Below are positions 1 through 6,720 of a stretch of 6,720 nt of DNA, piece by piece. Position numbers and translations under genes: made by a program. The stretch covers positions 1 to 6,720 of the forward strand of contig JAGOBT010000179.1 of NCBI GenBank assembly GCA_017999135.1. Direction: 5' to 3'. Numbering within the stretch: the first letter of the stretch is position 1; each line of letters begins with the position of its first letter. This stretch comes from Burkholderiaceae bacterium. Its GTDB lineage: Bacteria > Pseudomonadota > Gammaproteobacteria > Burkholderiales > Burkholderiaceae_C. The notes under the pieces are model-generated. The model had not been told where the DNA came from. It worked only from the letters and a program-made list of their open reading frames with translations, and ran no database searches.

Positions 1-619
1 GCTGGTCCACATCGGTGAGCCAGGGTTGCATCGCCGGGCCCTGGTCGACCAGCACCTGCAGGCCGTGGCGCAGCGTCCACGCCGGCAGGCGCGGCACATG
101 GCGCAGGGGCTGGCCATCGGCCAGCGCGGCCACCAGGCGGTCGGTGTCGACATCGCCATCGGCCACGCGCACGGCCGCCAGCGCAGCGCCCATGGCGCGG
201 CTGCTGGGCGGGCTGAACAGGGTGTCGTGCGGCGTGGGCGGTGCCACCGGGCCCTTGGCCAGCTGCGGCATGCCGGGCGACAGCCACGCCGGTGCGGTGG
301 CAGCGCCGGCCAGGTCAGGCAGGGCTGTCAGCATGGCGGGCACCAGGCTGCCGGGGGCTGCAGTGTCATCGGTGCCCGGGGTGCCGCCAGGCTGCGCCGG
401 GGTGGCGCGGGTGGGTGGCGTCGGCTGGGTCGGCTGCGGCCGGCCGGGCGGCACGGCGCGCCCCGTGGCGGCCGGCGCGGGCGGCGGCGCGGCGCTGGCC
501 GGCGGCGCCGGCAGGCCGAGCTGGCGCGCCAGGCGCTGCAGCATCGCCGGGTCCTGCACCTGCAGGGCCTGGGCGGCGCGCAGCAGGTCACCGGCGTTCA
601 GCGGGGCGCGGCGCGGCAT
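1..619 (-). CDS. Partner protein of the TIR/MoxR cassette, possible degenerate vWA-like segment, C-terminus cut by window edge
   Basis: This reading frame has no stop from the ATG at 619 to the left edge, giving 206 codons and no C-terminus. It starts 14 bases after the ATPase stop, so the two are probably co-transcribed; no good Shine-Dalgarno precedes the ATG. Residues 1-36 form a short, probably helical head (LNAGDLLRAAQALQ...MLQRLARQLGL). Residues 37-90 are a low-complexity Pro/Ala/Thr linker, and the chain stays Pro-rich to about 140. Residues 141-206 look folded again. The segment LQVLVDQGPAMQPW (187-200) resembles the first strand and metal-site loop of vWA-like domains, where DxSxS is expected, but here it reads D192-x-G-x-A, so metal binding is doubtful. 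MoxR ATPases commonly pair with vWA proteins, which supports this reading. The missing C-terminus could carry a further effector or sensor domain. That the gene is real is fairly sure; the vWA assignment is tentative. Confidence 0.72.
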   Translation of the reverse strand, partial: MPRRAPLNAGDLLRAAQALQVQDPAMLQRLARQLGLPAPPASAAPPPAPAATGRAVPPGRPQPTQPTPPTRATPAQPGGTPGTDDTAAPGSLVPAMLTALPDLAGAATAPAWLSPGMPQLAKGPVAPPTPHDTLFSPPSSRAMGAALAAVRVADGDVDTDRLVAALADGQPLRHVPRLPAWTLRHGLQVLVDQGPAMQPWLTDVDQ

Positions 620-633
620 GCGGTGCGGCTGGC

Positions 634-1635
634 TCAGGCCCGGGTGTCGCCGAACAGGCCGCTGCCGGCGGCGCTGCTGGCGCGCGCCTTGCCCAGCAGG
701 GCCTGGGCCAGCTGCTGCCAGGCGCTGGAGGCCGGGCCGATCTTCAGCTGCCGGCAGGCCACCACGGTGTCCAGGTACTCGGCGGTGCCGGGTTTGCGCA
801 GGCCCTGCGCCTCGGCGTCGCGCCGCTGCTGCATCACCAGGGCCGCCACCGCCTTGTGCAGGCGTGCGCCGCGCATGCCGTAGCGCTGGTTGGCCACGCG
901 CACCAGCCAGGCTTCCCAGTCGGACTCGGCGCGGTCCAGGTCCAGCACCACGCAGCGCCGCACGAAGGCGCCGGGCAGTTCACGTTCGCGGTTGGTGGTG
1001 ATGACCACCAGCACGTCGGCGCGCCTGCCCTGCACCAGCGGCCGGCCGTCCAGGTCGTCGACGTGGAAGCACTCCTTGTCCAGCACTTCCAGCAGATCGT
1101 TCGGCACGTCGGGCTCGGCCTTGTCGATCTCGTCAAGCAGCACCACGCGCTGCGGGCCGGGGCCGCCGCGGGCCGGGTCGCGCAGCAGCGGCCGGCCGGC
1201 TGCCTGGGCGGCGGGCAAGCCGCGCCGGGCGGCGCTGGCGGCGTCGAAGGCCCACCACAGCAGCTGCGGTTCGACCAGCTCGGCGCGGCTGGGCAGGGCG
1301 GCGCCCTGGTGGGCCGCGGCCAGGCGCTGCAGCGGGTCGTAGCGCCACATCAGGTCACGGGCCCGGGTGCGCGAGGTGATGACCAACTCGTCGTAGCGGC
1401 GGCCCAGCACGGCGGCCACGTGGCCAGCCAGGCTGGTCTTGCCAGTGCCGGGGCTGCCGGCCACCAGCAGCGGGCGCTGGGTGGCCAGCGCGGCGTTCAC
1501 CGCCAGCAGCGTCTCGAGGCTGTACACGTACTGCTGGTTGCCGGGCAGGGCGACCGTCACCGAGCCGTCGGCATCGGTGGTGGCGCCGGGCAGGCTGCGC
1601 GGGTCGAAGTAGCGGGGGGTGAAGGGCAGGGTCAT
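634..1635 (-). CDS. MoxR-type AAA+ ATPase
   Basis: A 333-residue AAA+ ATPase of the MoxR type, a group of cytosolic ATP-driven remodellers that usually act with a vWA-domain partner. The Walker A motif is GSPGTGKTS (60-68) and Walker B is VVLLDEID (164-171). Sensor 1 is in VVITTN (210-215), followed by ERELPGAFVRRC (217-228), the usual MoxR context with candidate arginine-finger residues R226/R227. All nucleotide-binding residues look intact, so it should hydrolyse ATP. A long segment between the Walker motifs (about 95-160, with EPQLLWWAFD) lengthens the core compared with minimal MoxR proteins. The ATG overlaps the TIR gene's TGA as ATGA, and AAGGA (1643-1647 on the opposite strand) sits 7 bases upstream, so the start is well supported and coupled to TIR translation. 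Its natural role here would be to control or assemble the TIR effector and the downstream partner (inference). Confidence 0.95.
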   Translation of the reverse strand: MTLPFTPRYFDPRSLPGATTDADGSVTVALPGNQQYVYSLETLLAVNAALATQRPLLVAGSPGTGKTSLAGHVAAVLGRRYDELVITSRTRARDLMWRYDPLQRLAAAHQGAALPSRAELVEPQLLWWAFDAASAARRGLPAAQAAGRPLLRDPARGGPGPQRVVLLDEIDKAEPDVPNDLLEVLDKECFHVDDLDGRPLVQGRRADVLVVITTNRERELPGAFVRRCVVLDLDRAESDWEAWLVRVANQRYGMRGARLHKAVAALVMQQRRDAEAQGLRKPGTAEYLDTVVACRQLKIGPASSAWQQLAQALLGKARASSAAGSGLFGDTRA

Positions 1636-3038
1636 GGGGCGGTCCTTGTAGCGCCCGGGTGGCCGAGCAAGTTCTCGGCAACGTCCAGATCGCGCATCAT
1701 CTCGAACTCATGGTCAGGGCTGACCGGCACCAGCGGCACCACGCCAGGGGGCAGTGCAGCGGGCAACGGGTCACCGCTCTGCAGGATGAATGTCAGGCGG
1801 GGGAAGCTGGCCTGCAGCTCCGCCAGCAGGGCGGCGTCGGGCAGGGGCTCGGGCACCACGAAAAACACCATGCGGCTGTAGCTCAGCTTGCCGTCGGGCT
1901 TTGCCAGCTTCGCGTCGATCCAGCTGTCGCTCACGTTGGGTGGCAGCCGCAGTGTGGCGCGGAAGATCGAGCGCACGGCATGCTTGAGCTCGTCCAATCG
2001 GTTGTCCGAGGTGCCGGCCGGCAGCATGTGCATCACCTGCGTCGGGGCCAGGGGCAACAGCACCCGGCGCACATGCTGATCTACCGTGAAGTCGGGCATG
2101 GTGCATTGCATGGCCATCGATGTGGCCGGCGGCGGCGCGGCGGAGCCACTCGCCGGCAGGCGGTTGCGGGCCGCCACGTCCGCCAGCATGGCGGCATTGC
2201 CGGCGTGCGTCCACAGAGGCTGCAGCAGGGCCAGTACATCGGCCGCGTCGCCCTTGCGCAGGCCGCAATGCGTGAGCAACTGGCCGATCAGATGCGACAG
2301 CGGGCGGGTCTGCAAGTCCGACCCAGTGGCGGCATCCGGGGGCGGCAGCGGCAGGCCATTGGCCAGCAGCGCCGCCACCAGCTGCGCCGGGCGCTCCCTG
2401 GCGTTCTTCGACGGCCGCCAGGCCAGGCGGCGGCCGGTCAGGTCCTGGCACAGCTTCTCCAGGCCCTTGAGGTTGTCGGCCCGCTGCAGGTGGTCGCGCA
2501 GCGTGTTGCGCATCGCCACCAGCGGCGCGTCGGGCAGGTCGCCCGCAGCGGCCTGTCGCTCGGCCAGGCGTGCCCGCACCGTCTGCACGATGGCCCGGGC
2601 AGTGGGGGCATCCAGCGCCGTGGGCGACGCAGCGCCACCCGCCGGCGTGCGGATGGCCTGCAGATCCCGCAGGCACAGCGGCGAGAAGCCCTGGCTGGCC
2701 AGCGCGTCGCTCTTCAGGCCTTCCAGCAGCACCGGGTAGAGCGGAAAGTCGGCGTCGATGGCCTTGCGGTAGGCCAGCACGGTCGATTCCTTCAGCACCC
2801 AGGGGCTGGCCAGCGCGCGCTGCGACAGCAGCAGCAGGCCGGCGTCACACTCGGCCAGCCATTCATGCAGCACGTCGCGCCAGCTGTCGCCGGCCTGCAG
2901 CCTGTCGCGGTCGACCAGCACCTCGATGTCCGGCGCCCCGGCAGGCGCCGCCGCCTGCAGCCCGTCGACGATGTCGGTGAGGAACTGCATCTCGGCGGGG
3001 GACTTCTTGTCCAGCCCGTGGCTGATGAAGAGGCGCAT
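1632..3038 (-). CDS. TIR-domain protein with uncharacterised middle and C-terminal regions
   Basis: A 468-residue protein with an N-terminal TIR domain (about 1-135). The first strand is LFISHG (3-8), the BB-loop region is VDRDRLQAGDSW (42-53), and LLLLSQRALASPWVLKE (68-84) holds the Trp and the Glu (E84) expected at the catalytic site of NAD-cleaving TIRs; YPVLLEGL (101-108) is the last strand. No signal peptide or membrane segment is seen, so it is cytosolic. Residues 172-230 (MRNTLRDHLQRADNLKGLEKLCQDL...LVAALLANGL) look like a small helical bundle of the kind found as adaptor domains in conflict proteins. Residues 245-292 are also helical. After a Pro/Ala spacer, 313-460 form a separate mixed domain I do not recognise. 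The next gene, a MoxR ATPase, overlaps its stop. The likely role is an effector that depletes NAD when triggered (family knowledge plus inference). The start at ATG 3038 puts the TIR strand at the very N-terminus, as usual. Confidence 0.92.
   Translation of the reverse strand: MRLFISHGLDKKSPAEMQFLTDIVDGLQAAAPAGAPDIEVLVDRDRLQAGDSWRDVLHEWLAECDAGLLLLSQRALASPWVLKESTVLAYRKAIDADFPLYPVLLEGLKSDALASQGFSPLCLRDLQAIRTPAGGAASPTALDAPTARAIVQTVRARLAERQAAAGDLPDAPLVAMRNTLRDHLQRADNLKGLEKLCQDLTGRRLAWRPSKNARERPAQLVAALLANGLPLPPPDAATGSDLQTRPLSHLIGQLLTHCGLRKGDAADVLALLQPLWTHAGNAAMLADVAARNRLPASGSAAPPPATSMAMQCTMPDFTVDQHVRRVLLPLAPTQVMHMLPAGTSDNRLDELKHAVRSIFRATLRLPPNVSDSWIDAKLAKPDGKLSYSRMVFFVVPEPLPDAALLAELQASFPRLTFILQSGDPLPAALPPGVVPLVPVSPDHEFEMMRDLDVAENLLGHPGATRTAP
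1643..1647 (-). promoter_or_regulatory. Ribosome binding site of the MoxR ATPase gene, inside the TIR gene
   Basis: AAGGA on the minus strand, 7 bases before the ATG at 1635 and lying within the last codons of the TIR gene. It fixes the ATPase start. Together with the ATGA overlap it indicates coupled translation of the effector and its ATPase. It is the best Shine-Dalgarno match of any gene in the window. Confidence 0.75.
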
Positions 3039-3042
3039 CAGC

Positions 3043-3057
3043 GCCGCATTCTGCGGC
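3043..3057 (-). repeat. Small inverted repeat just upstream of the TIR start codon
   Basis: GCCGCA-GAA-TGCGGC on the minus strand, a perfect 6-bp stem with a 3-base loop. It ends only four bases before the TIR ATG (3038) and occupies the place where a ribosome binding site would be; no purine-rich Shine-Dalgarno is visible there. It has no T-run, so it is not a good intrinsic terminator for the transporter gene. It could limit TIR translation, or be chance in GC-rich DNA. Confidence 0.35.
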
Positions 3058-3084
3058 AGGGTTCGGCCGCGGCGCGCCCGCGCG

Positions 3085-4350
3085 CTACGCCCCGGTGCCG
3101 GGTGGGCGCACCAGGCGCTGCTCGGCCCGCCAGGCAGCCACGCCCAGCGCCACGCCCAGCACGGCCACGCTGCAGGTCACCCAACGCACGCTGCCCCACT
3201 GGCCGCTGGCCGCCACCAGCGCCGCGATCAGCGGTGTGCCGATGAACTGGCCGGCCTGCGAGCCCTGCATGATCAGCCCCTGCAGCACGCCGATCTGCGC
3301 CGGATGCCGCGCCAGCACGGTGGACGACGACATCACCGCCGCCGGGATCAGCCCGCCGGTGAACGACAGCGCCAGGCACAGCCCGTAGCGCAGGCCGTCG
3401 CCCAGGCGGTCGTCGGCCAGGCCCAGGGCGCACACGCCGGTGGCGGCATGGGCCAATGCCACCAGCCAGCCGCGTGGCAGGCCGCGCTGCACCAGCGCGC
3501 CCCCGATCAGGTTGCCCGGCACGTTGACCAGCAGCATCAGCGCCGTCAGGGCAGCCACCGGGCCGGCCGCCATGCCGCGCTGCTCTTTCAGGAAGGTGGG
3601 CAGCCACACGATCAGCGAGAAGTGCTGGATGGCCCAGCAGCCGAAGGCCAGCGTCAGCAGCCAGGCCAGCGGCTGGCGCAGCAGTGCCACGGTGGCGCCC
3701 GGCGCCGCGGCGCTGCCGCCGCCAGCGGCCGCACCGAAGTGACGGCGCTGTCCCCAGGTGGCCCAGGCCGCCCCGGCCAGCACGGCGGCCACCAGCGCCC
3801 ACAGGCCGCGCCAGCCGGCGGTGTCCAGCAGCGGGGGCGCCAGCAGCATGCCCAGGCCGGCGCCGGCCGGCATGAAGGTGGCCCACACGCCGATCGCGAA
3901 GCGCCGGTCCTGCGGCGCGGCGGCGGCGCTGACCAGGCCTGGCCCGGCCACCGCCATCGCCAGGAACCCGGCCCCCTCCAGCACGCGGGTGGCGATCAGC
4001 GCGCCATAGCCTTGGGCCAGCAGCCCCGCCAGCGAGGCCAGCACGCTGACCACCAGCCCGCCCAGCGCCATGCGCAGCGCGCCCACGCGGCCGGTCAGCA
4101 TGCCCACGCCCACGGCAAACACCACGGCCAGCGTGCTGAGCGTGGACGACACGGTGCCGGCCTGGACCAGGCTCAGGCCGAACTCCTGCCGCAGCGCGGC
4201 CAAGGCCATCGGCACCTTGCCCACGTTCATGCCCACTGCCACGCCGCCGGCCACTGCGGCCAGCACGGCGGGCCAATGGGTGGGCCCGGTCGGCGTGGGT
4301 CCGGCTGGCGTGGGCAGGCGCTGCGCCGCGCTGGCGCCGGCCGCGCTCAA
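3085..4350 (-). CDS. Major facilitator superfamily transporter, TTG start
   Basis: A 421-residue inner-membrane transporter, the normal length for a 12-helix MFS protein. Hydrophobic helices follow one another from about residue 27 ([20 protein letters not shown]) to 407 ([17 protein letters not shown]). The loop between helices 2 and 3 carries the MFS signature in variant form, [12 protein letters not shown] (83-94). [11 protein letters not shown] (122-132) resembles the motif of helix 4. A hydrophilic central loop (about 200-222) divides the two halves. The substrate cannot be read from the sequence; the general look is of the CynX/NimT-like group, but this is a weak guess. The frame stays open upstream through queF, so the start must be chosen. 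TTG at 4350 overlaps the queF TGA as TTGA and keeps helix 1 complete; the first ATG in frame lies inside helix 1. It is co-transcribed with queF and could move a related metabolite, though nothing proves this. Confidence 0.9.
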   Translation of the reverse strand: MSAAGASAAQRLPTPAGPTPTGPTHWPAVLAAVAGGVAVGMNVGKVPMALAALRQEFGLSLVQAGTVSSTLSTLAVVFAVGVGMLTGRVGALRMALGGLVVSVLASLAGLLAQGYGALIATRVLEGAGFLAMAVAGPGLVSAAAAPQDRRFAIGVWATFMPAGAGLGMLLAPPLLDTAGWRGLWALVAAVLAGAAWATWGQRRHFGAAAGGGSAAAPGATVALLRQPLAWLLTLAFGCWAIQHFSLIVWLPTFLKEQRGMAAGPVAALTALMLLVNVPGNLIGGALVQRGLPRGWLVALAHAATGVCALGLADDRLGDGLRYGLCLALSFTGGLIPAAVMSSSTVLARHPAQIGVLQGLIMQGSQAGQFIGTPLIAALVAASGQWGSVRWVTCSVAVLGVALGVAAWRAEQRLVRPPGTGA

Positions 4351-4850
4351 GCCAGCAACCCGCGCTCCACCGGCAAGCTCGGCAGGTCGACCGCCGGCTG
4401 CGGCTTCCAGCCCTTCTGGCGGTGCTCGGCCACCACGTTGGTGTAGATGCCGCCGCGCACATACCACTTGGCGGTGATGCGGGCATAACGCGGCTGCGTG
4501 GCGGCCACGATGTCGTCGAGGATGGTGTTGGTCACCTTCTCGTGGAAGGCGCCCTCGTTGCGGTAGCTCCAGAAGTACATCTTCAGGCTCTTCAACTCCA
4601 CGCACAGCTGGTCGGCCACCATGTCGATGGTGAAGTGGGCGAAGTCGGGCTGGCCGGTCAGCGGGCAGTGGCAGGTGAACTCGGGCACCTGGAACTGGAT
4701 CAGGTAATCCCGCTGCGGCTGCGGGTTGGGAAAGACGTGCAGGTCCTTGCTGGGCGCGCTGGGCGGATTGGGCGGCATCGGCCGCTCGTTCAGCGGTGGT
4801 GCGGCGGCAGCGGGGGCGGTGGCAGGCGTCTTGCCGGCTTTCTTGGCCAT
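4347..4850 (-). CDS. queF: NADPH-dependent 7-cyano-7-deazaguanine reductase (preQ1 synthase)
   Basis: QueF reduces the nitrile of preQ0 to the amine of preQ1 with two NADPH, a late step before the base is inserted into tRNA to make queuosine; it is cytosolic. The 167-residue protein is the short, single-domain form. [14 protein letters not shown] (58-71) contains the catalytic cysteine (C62, forming the thioimide) and the conserved aspartate (D69). E85 and [17 protein letters not shown] (88-104) form the QueF signature for substrate and NADPH binding. The first 35 or so residues are an Ala/Pro-rich extension not needed for the fold. The ATG at 4850 gives a Lys-rich start (MAKKAGK); the alternative M25 would remove the extension. 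It leads the minus-strand gene run, divergent from smc, and its stop overlaps the TTG of the transporter gene. Confidence 0.96.
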   Translation of the reverse strand: MAKKAGKTPATAPAAAAPPLNERPMPPNPPSAPSKDLHVFPNPQPQRDYLIQFQVPEFTCHCPLTGQPDFAHFTIDMVADQLCVELKSLKMYFWSYRNEGAFHEKVTNTILDDIVAATQPRYARITAKWYVRGGIYTNVVAEHRQKGWKPQPAVDLPSLPVERGLLA

Positions 4851-4994
4851 GGTGGATCAGGGTTTCCGAAGGGGGCGCGATGGTATCATCCGGCCTCTTC
4901 GGCAGCCCGGTGGGCACGCGATAAATCCATACAAATCAAAGACTTGCGGCAGGTGCAATGCGCCCGCTGCAGTCCCGGGGCACACCAGCAGCGC
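4851..4994. promoter_or_regulatory. Divergent queF/smc intergenic region with likely promoters
   Basis: These 144 bases must hold the promoters of both queF (minus) and smc (plus). The stretch 4919-4944 is strikingly AT-rich for this genome (CGATAAATCCATACAAATCA...) and is the natural place for promoter melting. TATCAT at 4884-4889 on the plus strand matches a sigma-70 -10 box in five of six positions but lacks a convincing -35. On the minus strand TTGCAC, then 18 bases, then TTGTAT is a weak -35/-10 pair for queF. A short inverted repeat, GATG-gtat-CATC (4879-4890), overlaps the plus-strand -10 candidate. Exact promoter positions are uncertain. Confidence 0.45.
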
Positions 4995-6720
4995 ATGCGC
5001 CTGAACCAGATCAAGCTCTCGGGCTTCAAGTCCTTCGCCGAACCCACCACCTTCCAGCTGCCCGGCCAGCGGGTGGGCGTGGTCGGCCCCAACGGCTGCG
5101 GCAAGTCCAACATCATGGACGCGGTGCGCTGGGTGCTGGGCGAAAGCAAGGCCAGCGAGCTGCGTGGCGAGAGCATGCAGGACGTCATCTTCAACGGCAG
5201 CGGTCAGCGCAAGCCGGCCAGCCGCGCCAGCGTGGAGCTGGTGTTCAGCAATGAAGACGCCCGCGCCGGCGGATCCTGGAGCCAGTTTGCCGAGATCGCC
5301 GTCAAGCGCGTGCTGACACGTGACGGCACCAGCAGCTACTTCATCAACAACCAGCCGGTGCGCCGGCGCGACGTGCAGGACGTGTTTCTGGGCACCGGCC
5401 TGGGCCCGCGGGCCTACGCCATCATCGGCCAGGGCACCATCAGCCGGATCATCGAATCGCGGCCTGAAGAATTGCGGCTGTTCCTGGAAGAAGCCGCCGG
5501 CGTCAGCAAGTACAAGGAGCGCCGCCGCGAGACCGAACTGCGCCTGCGTGACACGCGCGAGAACCTGACCCGCGTCGACGACATCCTGCGCGAGCTGAAC
5601 GCCAACCTCGACAAGCTGGAGAAGCAGGCCGAGGTGGCCACGCGCTACCACGCGCTGCAGGAGGCCGGCACCACCAAGCTGCACCAGCTGTGGTTCCTGA
5701 AGCAGCGCGACGCCGCGACGGAAGAAGCCCGCGTGGCCCAGGCCATCAGCGCCGCCACCAATGCGCTGGAAGCGCGCCTGGCCGAGCTGCGCCACGTGGA
5801 AGCCGCGCTGGAGACGGTGCGCCAGGAGCACTACGCCGCCAGCGACAAGCTGCATCTGGCCCAGGGTGACCTGGCCCAGGCGGCGCTGGAGGTCAGCCGG
5901 CTGGAAGAGCGCATCCGCTACGTGGTCGACAGCCGCCAGCGGGTGCAGCAGCGCCTGACGGACCTGCAGACCCAGACCAGCCAATGGCAGCAGCGCCGCA
6001 GCGCCGCCGAGGTCGAGCTGGAGACCATCGCCGAGCAGATCGCCGCGGCCGACGAGCAGGCCGAGATCCTGGCCGCCCAGGCTGAAGAGCAGGCGATGCG
6101 GCTGCCGGATGTCGAAGACGCGGTGCGCGCCGCCCAGGGCCGCGCCAACGCGCAGCGCGAGCAGGTCAATGCGGTGCAGCAGCAGATCCAGGTGCTGGCG
6201 GCCGAGAGCCGCAGCATTGACGAGCAGAGCAAGGCCTTGCGCGCCCGCCGCGAGCGCCTGCACACCGAGCGCCGCGGCCTGGCCACGCCCGACCTGGCCC
6301 GGCTGCAAGCGCTGCGCACCCAGAGCGCCGAGGCCGACGAGACCCATGCCGTGGCCGACGCCCGCCTGCAGGACCTGCAGACCCAGGTGCCCACGCTGGA
6401 AGACCAGCGCCGCACGGCCCAGCAGGCGGCCAATGCCGAGAGCGGCAAGCACGGCGACATCAGCGCCCGGCTGCAGGCCCTGCGCGCGCTGCAGGAGAAG
6501 GTGCAGACCGAAGGCAAGCTGAAGCCCTGGCTGGCGAAGCACGGGCTGGACGGCCTGCCCGGCCTGTGGACCCGCCTGCACATCGAACCAGGCTGGGAGC
6601 CGGCCCTGGAAGCCGCGCTGCGCGAGCGCCTGAACGCGCTGGCGGTGGGCCGCATCGACGCCGTGCGCGCCTTTGCGGCCGACGCACCGCCGGCCAAGCT
6701 GGCCTTCTACACGCCGCCCG
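4995..6720 (+). CDS. smc: Chromosome segregation protein SMC, N-terminal half (cut by right edge)
   Basis: SMC is the ATPase of the bacterial condensin complex (with ScpA and ScpB), which loops and compacts the chromosome. The frame is open for 575 codons to the window edge, about half of the usual 1,150-1,200. The N-terminal head shows Walker A GPNGCGKS (31-38) and the Q-loop glutamine in AIIGQG (Q146). The conserved head segments RGESMQDVIFNGSG and FLEEAAGVSKYKERR are also present. From about residue 165 a long Ala/Glu/Gln/Arg-rich stretch forms the ascending coiled coil to about 510, and from about 517 (GLDGLPGLWTRL) the hinge domain begins. The Walker B, signature motif and rest of the hinge lie beyond the window. 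The ATG at 4995 gives the canonical start MRLNQIKLSGFKSF; its Shine-Dalgarno is weak. It is divergent from queF. Confidence 0.97.
   Translation, partial: MRLNQIKLSGFKSFAEPTTFQLPGQRVGVVGPNGCGKSNIMDAVRWVLGESKASELRGESMQDVIFNGSGQRKPASRASVELVFSNEDARAGGSWSQFAEIAVKRVLTRDGTSSYFINNQPVRRRDVQDVFLGTGLGPRAYAIIGQGTISRIIESRPEELRLFLEEAAGVSKYKERRRETELRLRDTRENLTRVDDILRELNANLDKLEKQAEVATRYHALQEAGTTKLHQLWFLKQRDAATEEARVAQAISAATNALEARLAELRHVEAALETVRQEHYAASDKLHLAQGDLAQAALEVSRLEERIRYVVDSRQRVQQRLTDLQTQTSQWQQRRSAAEVELETIAEQIAAADEQAEILAAQAEEQAMRLPDVEDAVRAAQGRANAQREQVNAVQQQIQVLAAESRSIDEQSKALRARRERLHTERRGLATPDLARLQALRTQSAEADETHAVADARLQDLQTQVPTLEDQRRTAQQAANAESGKHGDISARLQALRALQEKVQTEGKLKPWLAKHGLDGLPGLWTRLHIEPGWEPALEAALRERLNALAVGRIDAVRAFAADAPPAKLAFYTPP

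Noticed and set aside
241..1881. 546-codon plus-strand open frame opposite the third partner and the MoxR gene
   Set aside because: Ala/Gly/Gln-rich shadow of two well-supported minus-strand genes.
1659..3245. 528-codon plus-strand open frame opposite the TIR gene
   Set aside because: His/Gln/Arg/Gly-rich composition typical of a GC-rich shadow frame, and it also runs past the TIR gene into the transporter gene.
3038..4486. 482-codon minus-strand frame overlapping the transporter
   Set aside because: Arg/Gly/Ala-rich out-of-frame reading; the other frame gives clear membrane helices and MFS motifs.
3085..4917. Transporter with a long N-terminal extension starting at 4917 (a queF-region fusion)
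   Set aside because: The upstream part is only queF read in the wrong frame; the start is TTG at 4350.
4958..4960. Earlier ATG upstream of smc
   Set aside because: It is out of frame with SMC; the ATG at 4995 gives the canonical SMC N-terminus.
4851..4994. preQ1 riboswitch upstream of queF
   Set aside because: I could not find the short stem-loop with an A-rich tail and pairing near the ribosome site. queF encodes a preQ1-making enzyme, so the idea was tested, but nothing in the leader supports it.
4857..6581. 574-codon open frame antisense to smc
   Set aside because: It is the reverse-strand shadow of smc. Its translation is a Gln/Leu/Gly/Ala-rich low-complexity string with no family features, while smc has its full head and coiled coil.
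1..6720. CRISPR arrays, tRNA/rRNA genes, insertion sequences, attachment sites
   Set aside because: No regularly spaced repeats, RNA-gene folds, transposase or integrase frames, or terminal repeats were seen. The cassette's base composition looks like its neighbours' by eye.

Overview
The window is very GC-rich DNA with the dense, short-gap gene packing of a proteobacterium. The start of SMC (MRLNQIKLSGFKSFAEPT), the hinge entry and the queF neighbourhood point to a betaproteobacterium, probably a high-GC member of the Burkholderiales. This rests on recognising the protein families by eye, not on a database search.

Layout, right to left. From 4995 to the right edge, on the + strand, lies the N-terminal half of smc (chromosome condensation ATPase), cut by the window. 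A 144-bp divergent intergenic region (4851-4994), with the only clearly AT-rich patch in the window, separates it from a minus-strand run of five genes. These are queF (preQ1 synthase for queuosine), an MFS transporter starting at a TTG that overlaps the queF stop, a TIR-domain protein, a MoxR-type AAA+ ATPase whose ATG overlaps the TIR stop (ATGA), and a protein with a Pro/Ala-rich linker and a possible degenerate vWA-like segment that runs off the left edge. No gap in the window exceeds 145 bp.

queF, the transporter and smc look like ordinary chromosomal genes. The three left-hand genes (TIR, MoxR ATPase, third partner) look like an accessory cassette. They are tightly packed and translationally coupled, and they combine a putative NAD-cleaving effector domain, an ATP-driven remodeller and a possible vWA-like partner. 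This composition resembles the NTPase-regulated conflict (defence or self-killing) systems in which MoxR ATPases and vWA proteins accompany TIR or other effectors. The middle and C-terminal parts of the TIR protein and most of the third protein match no family I can name, so this cassette is the part of the window most likely to be new. Its role in defence is inference.

Several long open frames opposite or inside these genes (for example 241-1881 +, 1659-3245 + and 4857-6581 -) are shadows produced by high GC at third codon positions and are not annotated.
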